The notes under the pieces are model-generated. The model had not been told where the DNA came from. It ran no database searches and saw only the letters and a list, made by a program, of their open reading frames with translations. From contig NZ_MDER01000096.1 in the NCBI RefSeq assembly GCF_001721045.1, positions 62,001 through 126,000 of the forward strand: a stretch of DNA of 64,000 nucleotides. Reading direction: 5' to 3'. This DNA is from Paenibacillus nuruki. Its GTDB lineage: Bacteria; Bacillota; Bacilli; Paenibacillales; Paenibacillaceae. Both the position numbers and the translations under genes were made by a program. This document shows positions 38,543 through 47,197 of the stretch, in pieces (the first letter of the stretch is position 1; each line of letters opens with the position of its first letter).

Positions 38543-38558
38543 ATCTTAATATTAAGAT
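38543..38558. promoter_or_regulatory. 16-base palindromic operator (MhqR-like)
   Basis: ATCTTAATATTAAGAT is a perfect palindrome that begins one base after the -10 box, an ideal place for a repressor. Its ATCT...AGAT ends resemble the operator of the quinone-responsive MarR regulator MhqR of B. subtilis as I recall it. Confidence 0.6.
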
Positions 38559-38613
38559 TTTAAATATAAGCCGATTATGATTCATTCATATATATATTAG
38601 GAGGTTGACGATT

Positions 38614-39588
38614 ATGGAATTATTAGGTATTCATCACGTCTCAATTATGACAGGTAAAGCGGAAAAAAATTACGATTTTTATACCAAAACAATGGGTATG
38701 CGTATGGTGAAAAAAGGAGTCAATCAAGACGATACGACGTCTTATCATTTATTTTATGGGGATGCTGTTGCTTCTCCCGGTACCGAACTAACTTTCTTTG
38801 ATCTACCAGGTATCGGACCTAGCTATCAAGGAGTATCTAGTATTTCAGCCACTTCATTACGTGTAGCCAATACAGAAGCGTTGCAATACTGGTCTGATCG
38901 ATTTGATCAATTGAATGTTACTCATGAAGAAATCAAACAACGGGCTGGACGGGATACTTTAGCGTTCCAAGACTTTGAAGGTACACGTCTTATTCTTGTA
39001 GCCGATAATGGCGAACAAGGTGTTGCTCCCGGCAAAGCTTGGGATCAGACTGAAGTTCCTGTTGAATACGGTATTCTTGGACTTGGACCTACCACATTGA
39101 CACTTGCCAAACCAGCTTCTACAATTATGATTTTGACTGAAGTGATGGGATTCCGTCACACAGGCTCGTATCCTTCGCTTGCAGGTGACTTTGCAGATAT
39201 TGAAGTCTACTCTACCGGTCAAGGCGGAGCAGGTGCAGAAGTCCATATCGAGACACGCCCTGATCTTCCGAATGCTCGCTTGGGTCGTGGTGGTGTGCAT
39301 CACGTAGCTTTCCGTGTACCTGATGAATCCGAGTACGAACGTTGGGCAGACAAATTATCCAAATTAGGCATTCCTAATTCGGGTAAAGTAGATCGTCACT
39401 ATTTCCGTGCTCTTTACTTCCGTGAACCCAATGGAATCTTATTCGAACTTTCTACAGATACACCGGGATTCGATATCGACGAATCTATGGATTCATTAGG
39501 TGAGACATTGTCTTTACCTCCTTTCCTTGAAGGTAATCGTGCACAGATCGAAGCTAATCTTCGTCCGCTTGTACTTGATGAAGCTTAA
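38614..39588 (+). CDS. VOC-family ring-cleaving dioxygenase (MhqA/MhqO type)
   Basis: 324 residues from ATG 38614 with TTAGGAGGT eight bases upstream; an upstream TTG at 38605 overlaps that site. Two glyoxalase/dioxygenase modules: the N-terminal GIHHVSIMTG (metal-binding His, about 6-7) and the C-terminal GGVHHVAFRV (about 229) and Glu in LFELSTD (about 280). This 2-His-1-Glu set is that of extradiol dioxygenases such as MhqA, MhqE and MhqO, which act in hydroquinone and quinone detoxification. No MarR regulator is in the window, but the palindrome in the promoter fits such control. Single gene with its own terminator. Confidence 0.87.
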   Translation: MELLGIHHVSIMTGKAEKNYDFYTKTMGMRMVKKGVNQDDTTSYHLFYGDAVASPGTELTFFDLPGIGPSYQGVSSISATSLRVANTEALQYWSDRFDQLNVTHEEIKQRAGRDTLAFQDFEGTRLILVADNGEQGVAPGKAWDQTEVPVEYGILGLGPTTLTLAKPASTIMILTEVMGFRHTGSYPSLAGDFADIEVYSTGQGGAGAEVHIETRPDLPNARLGRGGVHHVAFRVPDESEYERWADKLSKLGIPNSGKVDRHYFRALYFREPNGILFELSTDTPGFDIDESMDSLGETLSLPPFLEGNRAQIEANLRPLVLDEA

Positions 39589-39630
39589 TCTATTAGATGA
39601 AATAGTATCGTTATCATAGGTTTATAACAC

Positions 39631-39661
39631 AAAGAGCAACTCTTAGCAGAGTTGCTCTTTT
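39631..39661. terminator. Bidirectional terminator between dioxygenase and GNAT genes
   Basis: AAAGAGCAACTCT (39631-39643) and AGAGTTGCTCTTT (39648-39660) around TAGC; T or A runs on both sides serve the two convergent genes. Confidence 0.88.
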
Positions 39662-39693
39662 ATGATTTAAACATATGTTTGTAGCTTTGTCTC

Positions 39694-40266
39694 TTACTTC
39701 CCTTGAGAAGACGTCTGCTCAAGTTGCTCTGCTTTCTTTCGCTCTTCAAGATAGGCTTCAAATCGCTCAGGATGAACCACTTTACGCATCAAATGCATCG
39801 GTCCTTCTCCTTTACCTGCATCTCTAGAACGGATACTTTCATATCCTCTACGCTCATACATTGGCAGTAACCATGGATGTTTCTCCGCAGTACCCAGTGT
39901 AACCGCAGGCGCGCCTACTTCATCACGGATAATATGTTCTTCTACCCAATTGAGTAATTTGCTACCTGCACCTGTTCCTTGTACATTCGGATCCACTGCG
40001 AACCACATAATAAACGGTAAGCCCGTCTCAGCAGTTAACTCTTTGACCCGTTCAGGATCAGCTAAAGTCACTGTCGCTACGATCAAGCCATCTTGCTCTA
40101 GTACATAGCATTTATTGTGCGTAATATTATCTTCAATTAATGCTAGATCAGCATGAGCTGCTGGCCACGTTAATCCTAATTCACGAATAGTCACATATGC
40201 TTCATATGTGATATGAAGTACACGCTCTGCATCTTCTACGGTTGCCAAACGATAAATGTCACTCAA
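39694..40266 (-). CDS. GNAT-family N-acetyltransferase
   Basis: 190 residues from TTG 40264-40266, which has GAGGTG six bases upstream; a GTG three codons earlier lies inside that site. GNAT features are FIMWFAVDPNVQGTGAGSKLLNWVE (about 87-111), with the acetyl-CoA-binding Q-x-x-G-x-G/A pattern, and MYERRGYE (about 150). It transfers an acetyl group from acetyl-CoA to an amine; the acceptor cannot be told. Single gene on the minus strand. Confidence 0.85.
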   Translation of the reverse strand: MSDIYRLATVEDAERVLHITYEAYVTIRELGLTWPAAHADLALIEDNITHNKCYVLEQDGLIVATVTLADPERVKELTAETGLPFIMWFAVDPNVQGTGAGSKLLNWVEEHIIRDEVGAPAVTLGTAEKHPWLLPMYERRGYESIRSRDAGKGEGPMHLMRKVVHPERFEAYLEERKKAEQLEQTSSQGK

Positions 40267-40410
40267 TTCTGTCACCTCTTTATTCCGACTATGTTCATCA
40301 GATTATTAAATATAATCTAACATTGATTATACCACTTTTCTAATTGAATTTTTCTATAAGTAATTTTCTATAAGTAACGATGGATGATATGAATCCTTAT
40401 TTTATATGAT

Positions 40411-41001
40411 CTACTTATCGACAATCGTTAGACGATTCCATGTGTGTTGCCAATTTTTTTGTTGAACACGTTGCTGATAAATATGAACGTCTCCGCGTGT
40501 CTGAAGAAAGCGTGGATTGACACGTATCTTCATTTCAAATACATCTTCAAGTCCACAAGGAGCGACAAGAATCACTTGATCATCTTCATCTAACCGTACT
40601 CCTAATGCTGTCGCAGTTTCGGGAAAGCATGAGATAGCATCTACTGTAGAGGTGTAAGGCTCAATACGATTGGCGATATGCATTCTTGCTTCATTTTTGA
40701 CTGACCACGGCACTGCTGGTTGCATACAGGATAATTGGCGTTCCCACTCTTTTTCATTATTTTCATCCAGCTGGTTGGGATCGTAATAGACTACATCAAT
40801 ATCAGCAAGTACTGTGCGAGAGTCAATCTGATGTAACATATCCCAGATCTTCGAACGGACAAATCCTGCACATACCCAGCTATCCGGCAGATTCAGATGT
40901 CGTACACTGCGCAAAATATCCATCATCCAACCATCATCTTCAATCCATTGAACAATCGTCTGCTGCCTGCTTTGCTCTTTGTCACTATCATATGTAGACA
41001 T
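40411..41001 (-). CDS. Nucleotidyltransferase-family protein (NTP_transf_6/DUF925)
   Basis: 196 residues with AGAGGAGC before the ATG. The DxD-type core is visible as ADIDVVYYD (about 65-73), after the helix SWVCAGFVRSKIWDML, which matches proteins of the NTP_transf_6 family found in many bacteria without a known substrate. The nucleotide donor and acceptor are not known. It lies 57 bases upstream, on the other side, of a second nucleotidyltransferase, and both face the same way. Confidence 0.8.
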   Translation of the reverse strand: MSTYDSDKEQSRQQTIVQWIEDDGWMMDILRSVRHLNLPDSWVCAGFVRSKIWDMLHQIDSRTVLADIDVVYYDPNQLDENNEKEWERQLSCMQPAVPWSVKNEARMHIANRIEPYTSTVDAISCFPETATALGVRLDEDDQVILVAPCGLEDVFEMKIRVNPRFLQTRGDVHIYQQRVQQKNWQHTWNRLTIVDK

Positions 41002-41058
41002 GTCTGTAGCTCCTCTATACTCTGAATTGTGCTTCTATTTATACGGTTGAATACTGAG

Positions 41059-41832
41059 CTATTGTTGGATTTCATTTACCATATATTCGGCAAATGCTTG
41101 TAACTGTACAGGTTCCAATCTTGGATCATCTATACTGCCACTGTACATATCAAGGCAAGCACGAATAAGCTCAGAGTAGGTAGAAGGCAATGCAGAGATT
41201 CCCCATTCCCCTCCTTCTTTTTTCGATGAGACGGTATGTTCTTGAAGAAACAGCAAGATCCGACACAGGTTAAGTGTGTAATATACAGGTGAATCTATTA
41301 TATCTGTAGATACATGTTCTATATCTAACAAAAGTGATTGAATATACAAATGAGGGTCGATTGGCGCAAATACTGCGGAGATCTGTTTACCATATAAGGT
41401 TAGACCTCGCTGATATGTAACAAAAATATGAGCTGCTATATCGGTATCTGTATCCCCTCCGCAAATATAATGCGTATCTGTACGATACTTTTCGCGGTGA
41501 TGGGCTGAATAATGGAATTCAAATGGAGTCGTGTATACAAAAGGATTTATATCTTTTTGCAATAATATACTCAACTCGAGCCCGTTGCCGTATATTAAAT
41601 CTTCTTCTACTATTAGAAGTTTTTGAGCGATATCTAATTTCAATTGCTGACTGATTGCATCTTGTACCACAATTAACAAATCAATATCACTCTGTTCAGG
41701 ATTGAACCCACCCATCGCCAAAGAACCATGTAGATAAATACCGACTAGATTATCTTCTAATACTGTTTGAAATAACTCTGTAATACCTTTAAGTTTATAG
41801 GCATGATCTGAGATATGAGGCTGAATATTCAA
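41059..41832 (-). CDS. Aminoglycoside-adenylyltransferase-like nucleotidyltransferase
   Basis: 257 residues from TTG 41830-41832 with AAAAGGAG ten bases upstream. The nucleotidyltransferase motif HGSLAMGGF...SDIDLLIVV (about 35-57) carries G-S-x(n)-D-x-D with metal-binding aspartates. The C-terminal helical part (about 150-257) with TLNLCRILLFLQEH resembles the DUF4111 domain of ANT(9) and ANT(3'')-type aminoglycoside adenylyltransferases. No mobile element flanks it. It may be an intrinsic streptomycin/spectinomycin-type enzyme or a housekeeping relative; I would not call resistance from sequence alone. Confidence 0.72.
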   Translation of the reverse strand: MNIQPHISDHAYKLKGITELFQTVLEDNLVGIYLHGSLAMGGFNPEQSDIDLLIVVQDAISQQLKLDIAQKLLIVEEDLIYGNGLELSILLQKDINPFVYTTPFEFHYSAHHREKYRTDTHYICGGDTDTDIAAHIFVTYQRGLTLYGKQISAVFAPIDPHLYIQSLLLDIEHVSTDIIDSPVYYTLNLCRILLFLQEHTVSSKKEGGEWGISALPSTYSELIRACLDMYSGSIDDPRLEPVQLQAFAEYMVNEIQQ

Positions 41833-41927
41833 TATGATCGGCTCCTTTTCAATACCCTATTTCACCAAAATATCCTTCTATCTTCTTCCTTTTAGATGGT
41901 ATCGTCAACCATAGACAAGGATCTATC

Positions 41928-41964
41928 AAAAAAAGCATCCCTAATGATCTAGGAATGCTTTTTG
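41928..41964 (-). terminator. Terminator behind the SLH gene
   Basis: AAAAAGCATCCCT and AGGAATGCTTTTT arms around AATGATCT, with a run of T on the minus strand after the stem. Confidence 0.85.
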
Positions 41965-41974
41965 CTATACTACT

Positions 41975-44800
41975 TTACTGATAATCTACATCTTCGGTGA
42001 AATGAATCTGTTGCAATCGTTCTTGAATCCGCTGAATTTCAGCTGATGTTAACGGTGCGTTAGGCGCAATCTTATAATTACGTCCAGTCACATAACTAAC
42101 TTCGGTATGACTGTCAAAAGCATATGGGGTCTGCGGAACAGGCGTTTTTGTATAATCAGTAAAATCAATCACCGACCATGCTTGATCTCCATCGTGCTTG
42201 CGCAAAATTAGACGCTGATATTGATTCTCTGTCCATAGATAACGAGTATCAGCTGGAGAGTTATTACCATCTAGTGCCGTCGTATAACCGGAACCTCTGA
42301 ACATCAATGTAAATTGAGCTTGATCATTGGTAGAACCCGACTTCGTTCGATACGTTTGCCCAAGTTCATTGATCCCTACAATATGAACATTACGTCCTGC
42401 TGGAAAATGATCAACAAAGTCTTTCCATCCATTTAGCAAATTATCATGACGTAACACCCAGTTTGTATCAATCACAATAGATAGATAGTTAACCGTGTTC
42501 ATCATTTGATAAGGATTATCGACATATTGCTGCGCAGTATACAATTGCGGTTCAGCATTAGAGTCTTTGACATAGGGATCACCCGGATGAATCGTCCACC
42601 GGGAAGACTTTTCTACATAACGTGAACCGATAGGATCGATTGTTACTGGATTCATAAAGACGGCTCCACTATTATCTAGACTTCCTTGTGCAGGCACCAA
42701 TGGATTATGCTCATTCGACCAGTAAGGCATCAATGGCGAACCTTCTCCAAATAATTGATTTACATTATATTGCGTCGCTGCCCAGCCCATATAGGATGTA
42801 ATCTCAAAATGATCTTTGAGCCATGTCACTTGCTCGGGATTGACAGCAAAGCTAGATAATGAAGTTGGACGATATGCCGCTGGAATACTTTCAAATACCG
42901 ATGGTTGTCCGACTGTACCTGATTCATGCAATGTATTCATAGCATTATAGCGATACATATACAACCACTCATTCATCTCATTGCCCCACTGTGCTAACGT
43001 ATAGTGATTGTTCGGATAACCAGACAAAATACCGACTTCATCTCCATACAGATCAACATACTGTAAGACTTGATGCAATTGAGGACGATTGCTTTCTTGA
43101 AAAACAAAATTGTTATCAATTGCCCATGTCAGATGTACATTCGGATCAATCTGAGCAAGCATACTCCGCATCTGCTGCATTTCAGCTAGGGTAGTTGATG
43201 AACCTGATCCACCTTCTAACATCACGGATACTGCAAAATATTGTTTTCTACGCTCACCAGCCACTACGTTCAACTCAAATTCTTTATGGAGATATACGCT
43301 AGTCGAAGGTGATGTCACACTGATTTGGACAGGAATTGTGCTACCTACCGGTGGGATATTATGCACATTGATAATCCGTCCTTGCTCATCAATAATACCC
43401 GTATTATTTTCAAATCGAATATGAAGATCGGCTGGTAAATGTTCAGAAGCAATCGGTTGACCATATACATCTTGGAGGACATACCGTATACGCCATGAAT
43501 CTGGCTTAATCGATACCGATTGATCTAACGTATATGTGTCCAGATAGACAGAACGAATCACATAATCTGGCTTGTATTCCGGTTCTTCAACAGGTGGAGT
43601 CACTGGTGGTGCTTTGATTGTCACCATTATCATGGTCTCGATCTTAAGATCAAGCTTCGCTTGTGGTGAGACAATATGAAGTTGAACAGGAATTAATCCG
43701 CCTGTGGCTGGAATATGTTCAGGATGAATAATTTTGCCCTGTGTATCAAATATATTTAATGGATCTTCAAATTGGTATGTCAGATCGGATGAGACCCGTT
43801 CAGGTAAAGCAATCTTCTGACCCTGATACCAGAAATAAAACGACAGTCGATATGCACTATATGTTGCAGGATCATTCCACAGTACAGGCGCTTCTATATT
43901 CACCCGATCAAATACAAATGAAGGTTCCGCTGGAGGCAACACAGGAGGTGCGACGGGCGGCACAGGCACTTCTGGATCAGGCCTAGGGTTGTTGCGATCA
44001 TGGTCTTTGTCTTTAGGATTTGCCCGGCTCCCTGTCAGTTCAGGCGTACTATCTACAGAATTTGATCCAGACGTTGGTTCAGAATGATCTTTTTCTATTA
44101 TTACAGGTGGACGCTCGGGAGTCAGTACAGGTGGAGTTGCCTCTGTAGAGCGGCTGGCTAACAATTGCTGTGCACGCTCCTGTAAGTTATCCCCTGATTG
44201 CAGTACCCGATAGGCTACCAAAATAGCCGCTTGACGTTGTACAGGTTGCTTGGGCGCAAAATGATGTTGCTCATTGCCTTGCATCAGTCCTAATTGCTCC
44301 ATTAACCACACACTAGATTTCGCATAACCTGAAATATCGGCTTGATCTTCAAATGTCGATACATTCGTCACCTGTTGCTGATCAGTCAAGCCAAGATAAC
44401 GAGCATACCAGACAGCGACATCTTGACGACTAATCGGTTGCTTTACACCAAATTCGGTAGCACTGATTCCTTTGGTAATATCATACTGATATAAAGCACT
44501 AACATAAGGAACTGCCCAAGGTGATACATCGGTAAAAGGGAGTACCGTTCCAGGTTCTGATGTCCAATTTAAGCTTTTAACAAATACACTTGCCCATTCT
44601 TGTCTAGAAATAGAGCGTCTCGGCTGAAAGCTGCCATCCTGATAGCCTGTAATGACTCCTTGTGCTGACAATGACGTAATAGCATCAACAGCATAAGATT
44701 GTCTAATATCTATAAAGGCTTCTTTGCTCATCGCTGATATATCGGTGGCATTCGTACAGAACAGCAATACAATCAACAAACAAGCTATATATTGCTTCAT
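41975..44800 (-). CDS. S-layer-homology surface protein with deacetylase-like C-terminus
   Basis: About 941 residues if started at ATG 44798-44800, which gives a signal peptide MKQYIACLLIVLLFC; the ribosome site is weak (GCGGGG), and alternatives are ATG 44827 and a TTG at 44860 that lies 18 bases from GGAGG. Three SLH modules (about 25-205; FIDIRQ, FTDVSPW and FEDQADISGY) should bind cell-wall polysaccharide. A Pro-rich linker (about 210-300) and two Ig-like repeats ending in ITVKA and LNVVA-type strands follow. The C-terminal 400 residues (RRKQYFAVSVMLEGG, LTWAIDNNFVF, GDEVGILSGY) resemble DUF3863/polysaccharide-deacetylase-type barrels. The protein should sit on the cell surface; activity is untested. 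Confidence 0.78.
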   Translation of the reverse strand: MKQYIACLLIVLLFCTNATDISAMSKEAFIDIRQSYAVDAITSLSAQGVITGYQDGSFQPRRSISRQEWASVFVKSLNWTSEPGTVLPFTDVSPWAVPYVSALYQYDITKGISATEFGVKQPISRQDVAVWYARYLGLTDQQQVTNVSTFEDQADISGYAKSSVWLMEQLGLMQGNEQHHFAPKQPVQRQAAILVAYRVLQSGDNLQERAQQLLASRSTEATPPVLTPERPPVIIEKDHSEPTSGSNSVDSTPELTGSRANPKDKDHDRNNPRPDPEVPVPPVAPPVLPPAEPSFVFDRVNIEAPVLWNDPATYSAYRLSFYFWYQGQKIALPERVSSDLTYQFEDPLNIFDTQGKIIHPEHIPATGGLIPVQLHIVSPQAKLDLKIETMIMVTIKAPPVTPPVEEPEYKPDYVIRSVYLDTYTLDQSVSIKPDSWRIRYVLQDVYGQPIASEHLPADLHIRFENNTGIIDEQGRIINVHNIPPVGSTIPVQISVTSPSTSVYLHKEFELNVVAGERRKQYFAVSVMLEGGSGSSTTLAEMQQMRSMLAQIDPNVHLTWAIDNNFVFQESNRPQLHQVLQYVDLYGDEVGILSGYPNNHYTLAQWGNEMNEWLYMYRYNAMNTLHESGTVGQPSVFESIPAAYRPTSLSSFAVNPEQVTWLKDHFEITSYMGWAATQYNVNQLFGEGSPLMPYWSNEHNPLVPAQGSLDNSGAVFMNPVTIDPIGSRYVEKSSRWTIHPGDPYVKDSNAEPQLYTAQQYVDNPYQMMNTVNYLSIVIDTNWVLRHDNLLNGWKDFVDHFPAGRNVHIVGINELGQTYRTKSGSTNDQAQFTLMFRGSGYTTALDGNNSPADTRYLWTENQYQRLILRKHDGDQAWSVIDFTDYTKTPVPQTPYAFDSHTEVSYVTGRNYKIAPNAPLTSAEIQRIQERLQQIHFTEDVDYQ

Positions 44801-45052
44801 ATGTGTTGACCCCGCTTTGGATATCATATAATTAGTTATAACCTGTTCTACTTCAAACAAGCTATAACGTTGTATTCACCTCCAAACACATCTTATGAAC
44901 CTATAATTTGAAATTAAATTCATACTTTAGACCCATCTAATTAAGTAAATACATCTAATCTAGGGTAAAAGTTGAGCAACTATACTACTAATTTATTTAC
45001 GTATATATCGAATTATACAACAATTTATCGGAATATTAAGGAAAGGTTTGAA

Positions 45053-45090
45053 GAAAAATCGAAAAAAGTCGTTTTATTATAAACGACTTT
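45053..45090 (-). terminator. Terminator of the serine dehydratase operon
   Basis: AAAGTCGTTT (45065-45074) and AAACGACTTT (45081-45090) with TTTTCGATTTTT following on the minus strand. The rest of the 44801-45124 gap is the AT-rich leader of the SLH gene with no other feature recognised. Confidence 0.85.
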
Positions 45091-45124
45091 CTTCATTTCA
45101 CTTCAAATAGTTCATGCGAGGAAG

Positions 45125-46018
45125 TTAATTTTTATTTTCTTGTCTTCTGCGTCTTAATTCTTCGGTGATTTTGCGCCCGGTTGGTGTCTGTGCTAATCCT
45201 CCGCGGGCCGTCTCACGATGTTCACTTGGCATAGAACGTCCGACTTGTAACATCACATCGACCACCTCATCTGATGGAATAGCGCTACGCACTCCAGCAA
45301 GTCCCATATCTGCCGCTGCTAACGCATTCACTGCACCTAATCCATTACGAACAATACAAGGAATTTCGACAAGTCCAGCTACTGGATCACAGATTAATCC
45401 CAATGTATTTTTGAGAGCCAATCCTACAGCATGCATAGCTTGCTCGGGTGTACCGTTACGCATCTCGACCATCGCTCCTGCTGCCATCCCAATTGCTGAA
45501 CCGACTTCTGCCTGACATCCACCTTCTGCGCCTGAGATCGAAGAATTGTTGGCAATCACATAACCGATCGCTCCTGCTGCAAATAGTCCTAGAACCATAT
45601 GATCATCATCCCATCCAAAACGTTCTTGCGAACTGACAAATACGCCAGGAATAATGCCACATGAGCCTGCGGTTGGTGTAGCAATAATACGACCCATCGA
45701 AGCATTGACTTCAGATACAGCTAGCGCATACGCCATCGCACGAGTAGCATCACTGCCTGAAGAAGTTTCTCCACTCAACATATAATCATGCACACGGCGT
45801 GCATCTCCGCCCGTTAGACCGCTTCGTGAAACGGTGTCTTCTGTAATTCCGCGATGTACTGCTTCTTTCATCACTTGATAATAATCTGCCATCTGCTGGA
45901 TCACTTCAGGTTCACTAACCCCTGTTTCTTTTACTTGTTCTTCAATCATCAGTTCCGCAATCGTGAGTGAACGTTCTTCACATAACCGAACAATATCTTT
46001 TAACGTGCGAAATTGCAT
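45125..46018 (-). CDS. sdaAA: L-serine dehydratase, alpha chain
   Basis: 297 residues. Family segments are GLTGGDARRVHDYM (about 67-80), ATPTAGSCGIIPGVF (about 113-127), SGAEGGCQAEVGSA (about 158-171) and CDPVAGLVEIPCIVRN (about 210-226); the cysteines in these are the likely ligands of the oxygen-sensitive [4Fe-4S] cluster. Together with the beta chain it converts L-serine to pyruvate and ammonia. It lies 26 bases behind sdaAB with AAAGGAGAG upstream. Length is normal for the Bacillus type. Confidence 0.95.
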   Translation of the reverse strand: MQFRTLKDIVRLCEERSLTIAELMIEEQVKETGVSEPEVIQQMADYYQVMKEAVHRGITEDTVSRSGLTGGDARRVHDYMLSGETSSGSDATRAMAYALAVSEVNASMGRIIATPTAGSCGIIPGVFVSSQERFGWDDDHMVLGLFAAGAIGYVIANNSSISGAEGGCQAEVGSAIGMAAGAMVEMRNGTPEQAMHAVGLALKNTLGLICDPVAGLVEIPCIVRNGLGAVNALAAADMGLAGVRSAIPSDEVVDVMLQVGRSMPSEHRETARGGLAQTPTGRKITEELRRRRQENKN

Positions 46019-46044
46019 ATTCTATACTCTCCTTTGTCTTTCAT

Positions 46045-46710
46045 TTACTTCAAGTCTATAACAGCCGCACGAGTTACATAAGGCAATTGTAAAATACGAT
46101 TCAACACATGCGGATCAGGCGCAGTATCCAATTCGATAACAGTCATCGCTTCACCGCTACGAGCTTTGCGATCCACATCCATAAATCCAATATTGAGTTC
46201 CGCATCACTAAGTGTGCGTGTAATATCCGCCAGTACACCTTTACTATCCGTGTGTTCTACAGCAAGCATCGGATACTGACCAGAGCCTCGTACATCGAAT
46301 CCATTTAATTCATGAATCTCAATATTTCCGCCACCGATCGAAGCACCTGCTACTTCAGCTGTTTCTGTTCCATGCTGTACAATAATTCGCACAAAGTTAG
46401 GATGCGGATAATTGCCTGTGCCTTTATCAAAAGAAATCGTTATCCCTTGACGATCGGCTTCTTCTGCTGCATCTGGTAAGCGATCATCATCGGTATCATA
46501 ATCAAGCAGACCACCGACAAGTGCTAGATCTGTACCATGTCCCCAGTACGTTTCTGCAAACGAACCATACAAAACAATCTTTACATGCTCAGGGCATACT
46601 CCTAAAAAATGACGAGCCGCTCTTCCTAGACGAGCTGCTCCTGCTGTATGTGAACTAGACGGTCCTACCATCGCCGGCCCTATAATATTGAATACATTTT
46701 TAAAACGCAT
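46045..46710 (-). CDS. sdaAB: L-serine dehydratase, beta chain
   Basis: 221 residues from ATG 46708-46710 with AGAGGA upstream; a longer frame to 46749 would run into the riboswitch terminator. The substrate-binding GPSSSHTAGAARLG (about 15-28) and a C-terminal ACT domain (HTDSKGVLADITRTLSDAELNIGFM, about 153-177) identify the beta chain. It is first in the operon and lies directly behind a tandem glycine riboswitch and its terminator. Confidence 0.94.
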   Translation of the reverse strand: MRFKNVFNIIGPAMVGPSSSHTAGAARLGRAARHFLGVCPEHVKIVLYGSFAETYWGHGTDLALVGGLLDYDTDDDRLPDAAEEADRQGITISFDKGTGNYPHPNFVRIIVQHGTETAEVAGASIGGGNIEIHELNGFDVRGSGQYPMLAVEHTDSKGVLADITRTLSDAELNIGFMDVDRKARSGEAMTVIELDTAPDPHVLNRILQLPYVTRAAVIDLK

Positions 46711-46748
46711 AAATTCCTCTTCTCCCTTATCACCAAAATATGCGCGCA

Positions 46749-46793
46749 CAAAAAAAGACAGGGAATAGCCCGCGCGTGGCCTATTCCTCTGTC
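46749..46793 (-). terminator. Expression-platform terminator of the glycine riboswitch
   Basis: GACAGGGAATAG on plus (46757-46768) pairs with CTATTCCTCTGTC (46781-46793) with one bulged base, and a run of seven T follows on the minus strand. It lies between aptamer II and sdaAB. Confidence 0.88.
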
Positions 46794-46975
46794 CTCGTTA
46801 CCTGAGAGTTTGGACCGAATCGTATCGGTTGTACTCCTTGGGTGGCTGGTATGCTCTCTCCAGAGTTGCATCCGATAGCGGTTCGGGTACCTGAGAGATT
46901 AATCAATCATCGCCAAATGATTAACTTGCTCCTTCGGTGGTGGATCACATACATCCACAGACTCTCCCTCTATCT
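46794..46975 (-). ncRNA. Tandem glycine riboswitch (gcvT-type)
   Basis: On the minus strand aptamer I runs GGGAGAGTCTGTGG... CCACCACCGAAGGAGCAA ... AATCTCTCAGGTACC, and aptamer II runs CTGGAGAGAGC... GCCACCCAAGGAGTACAA ... ACTCTCAGGTAAC followed by GAGGACAGAGG. The CACC(A/C)..GAAGGAGCAA and CTCTCAGGTA elements are the hallmarks of both halves. A terminator follows, so glycine should relieve termination and turn the operon on, as in characterised tandem switches. Confidence 0.93.
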
Positions 46976-47043
46976 TCATGTGCAGTTATTTATTTGAATG
47001 GTTCGTTATTAGTTAAATCACGTGAATACGTTCGATACCTTTA

Positions 47044-47072
47044 GCTTAATTCAGCACACCTGACACTGTCAA
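47044..47072 (-). promoter_or_regulatory. Candidate promoter of the glycine-riboswitch operon
   Basis: Perfect TTGACA (47067-47072 on the minus strand) with a poor -10 TTAAGC 17 bases on. It lies about 70 bases before aptamer I. Confidence 0.4.
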
Positions 47073-47113
47073 TTGATTGATTTGAAAAAGGATACTTTTG
47101 TGCATAAAGACAA

Positions 47114-47150
47114 CAAAGTCCTTTCCCGATATGCTCGAAAAAGGACTTTG
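47114..47150 (-). terminator. Hairpin upstream of the riboswitch region
   Basis: CAAAGTCCTTT (47114-47124) and AAAGGACTTTG (47140-47150) pair exactly; on the minus strand TTGTTGTCTTT follows. It ends the SDR gene at 47198. Confidence 0.7.
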
Positions 47151-47197
47151 ATTGGACTATCATAGTATCATTTATCTATCTATACTTGTAGATACAA

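Noticed and set aside
44861-44890. Five-codon leader peptide with GGAGG upstream of the SLH gene
   Set aside because: GTG AAT ACA ACG TTA TAG is too short and lacks any regulatory amino-acid run; probably chance.
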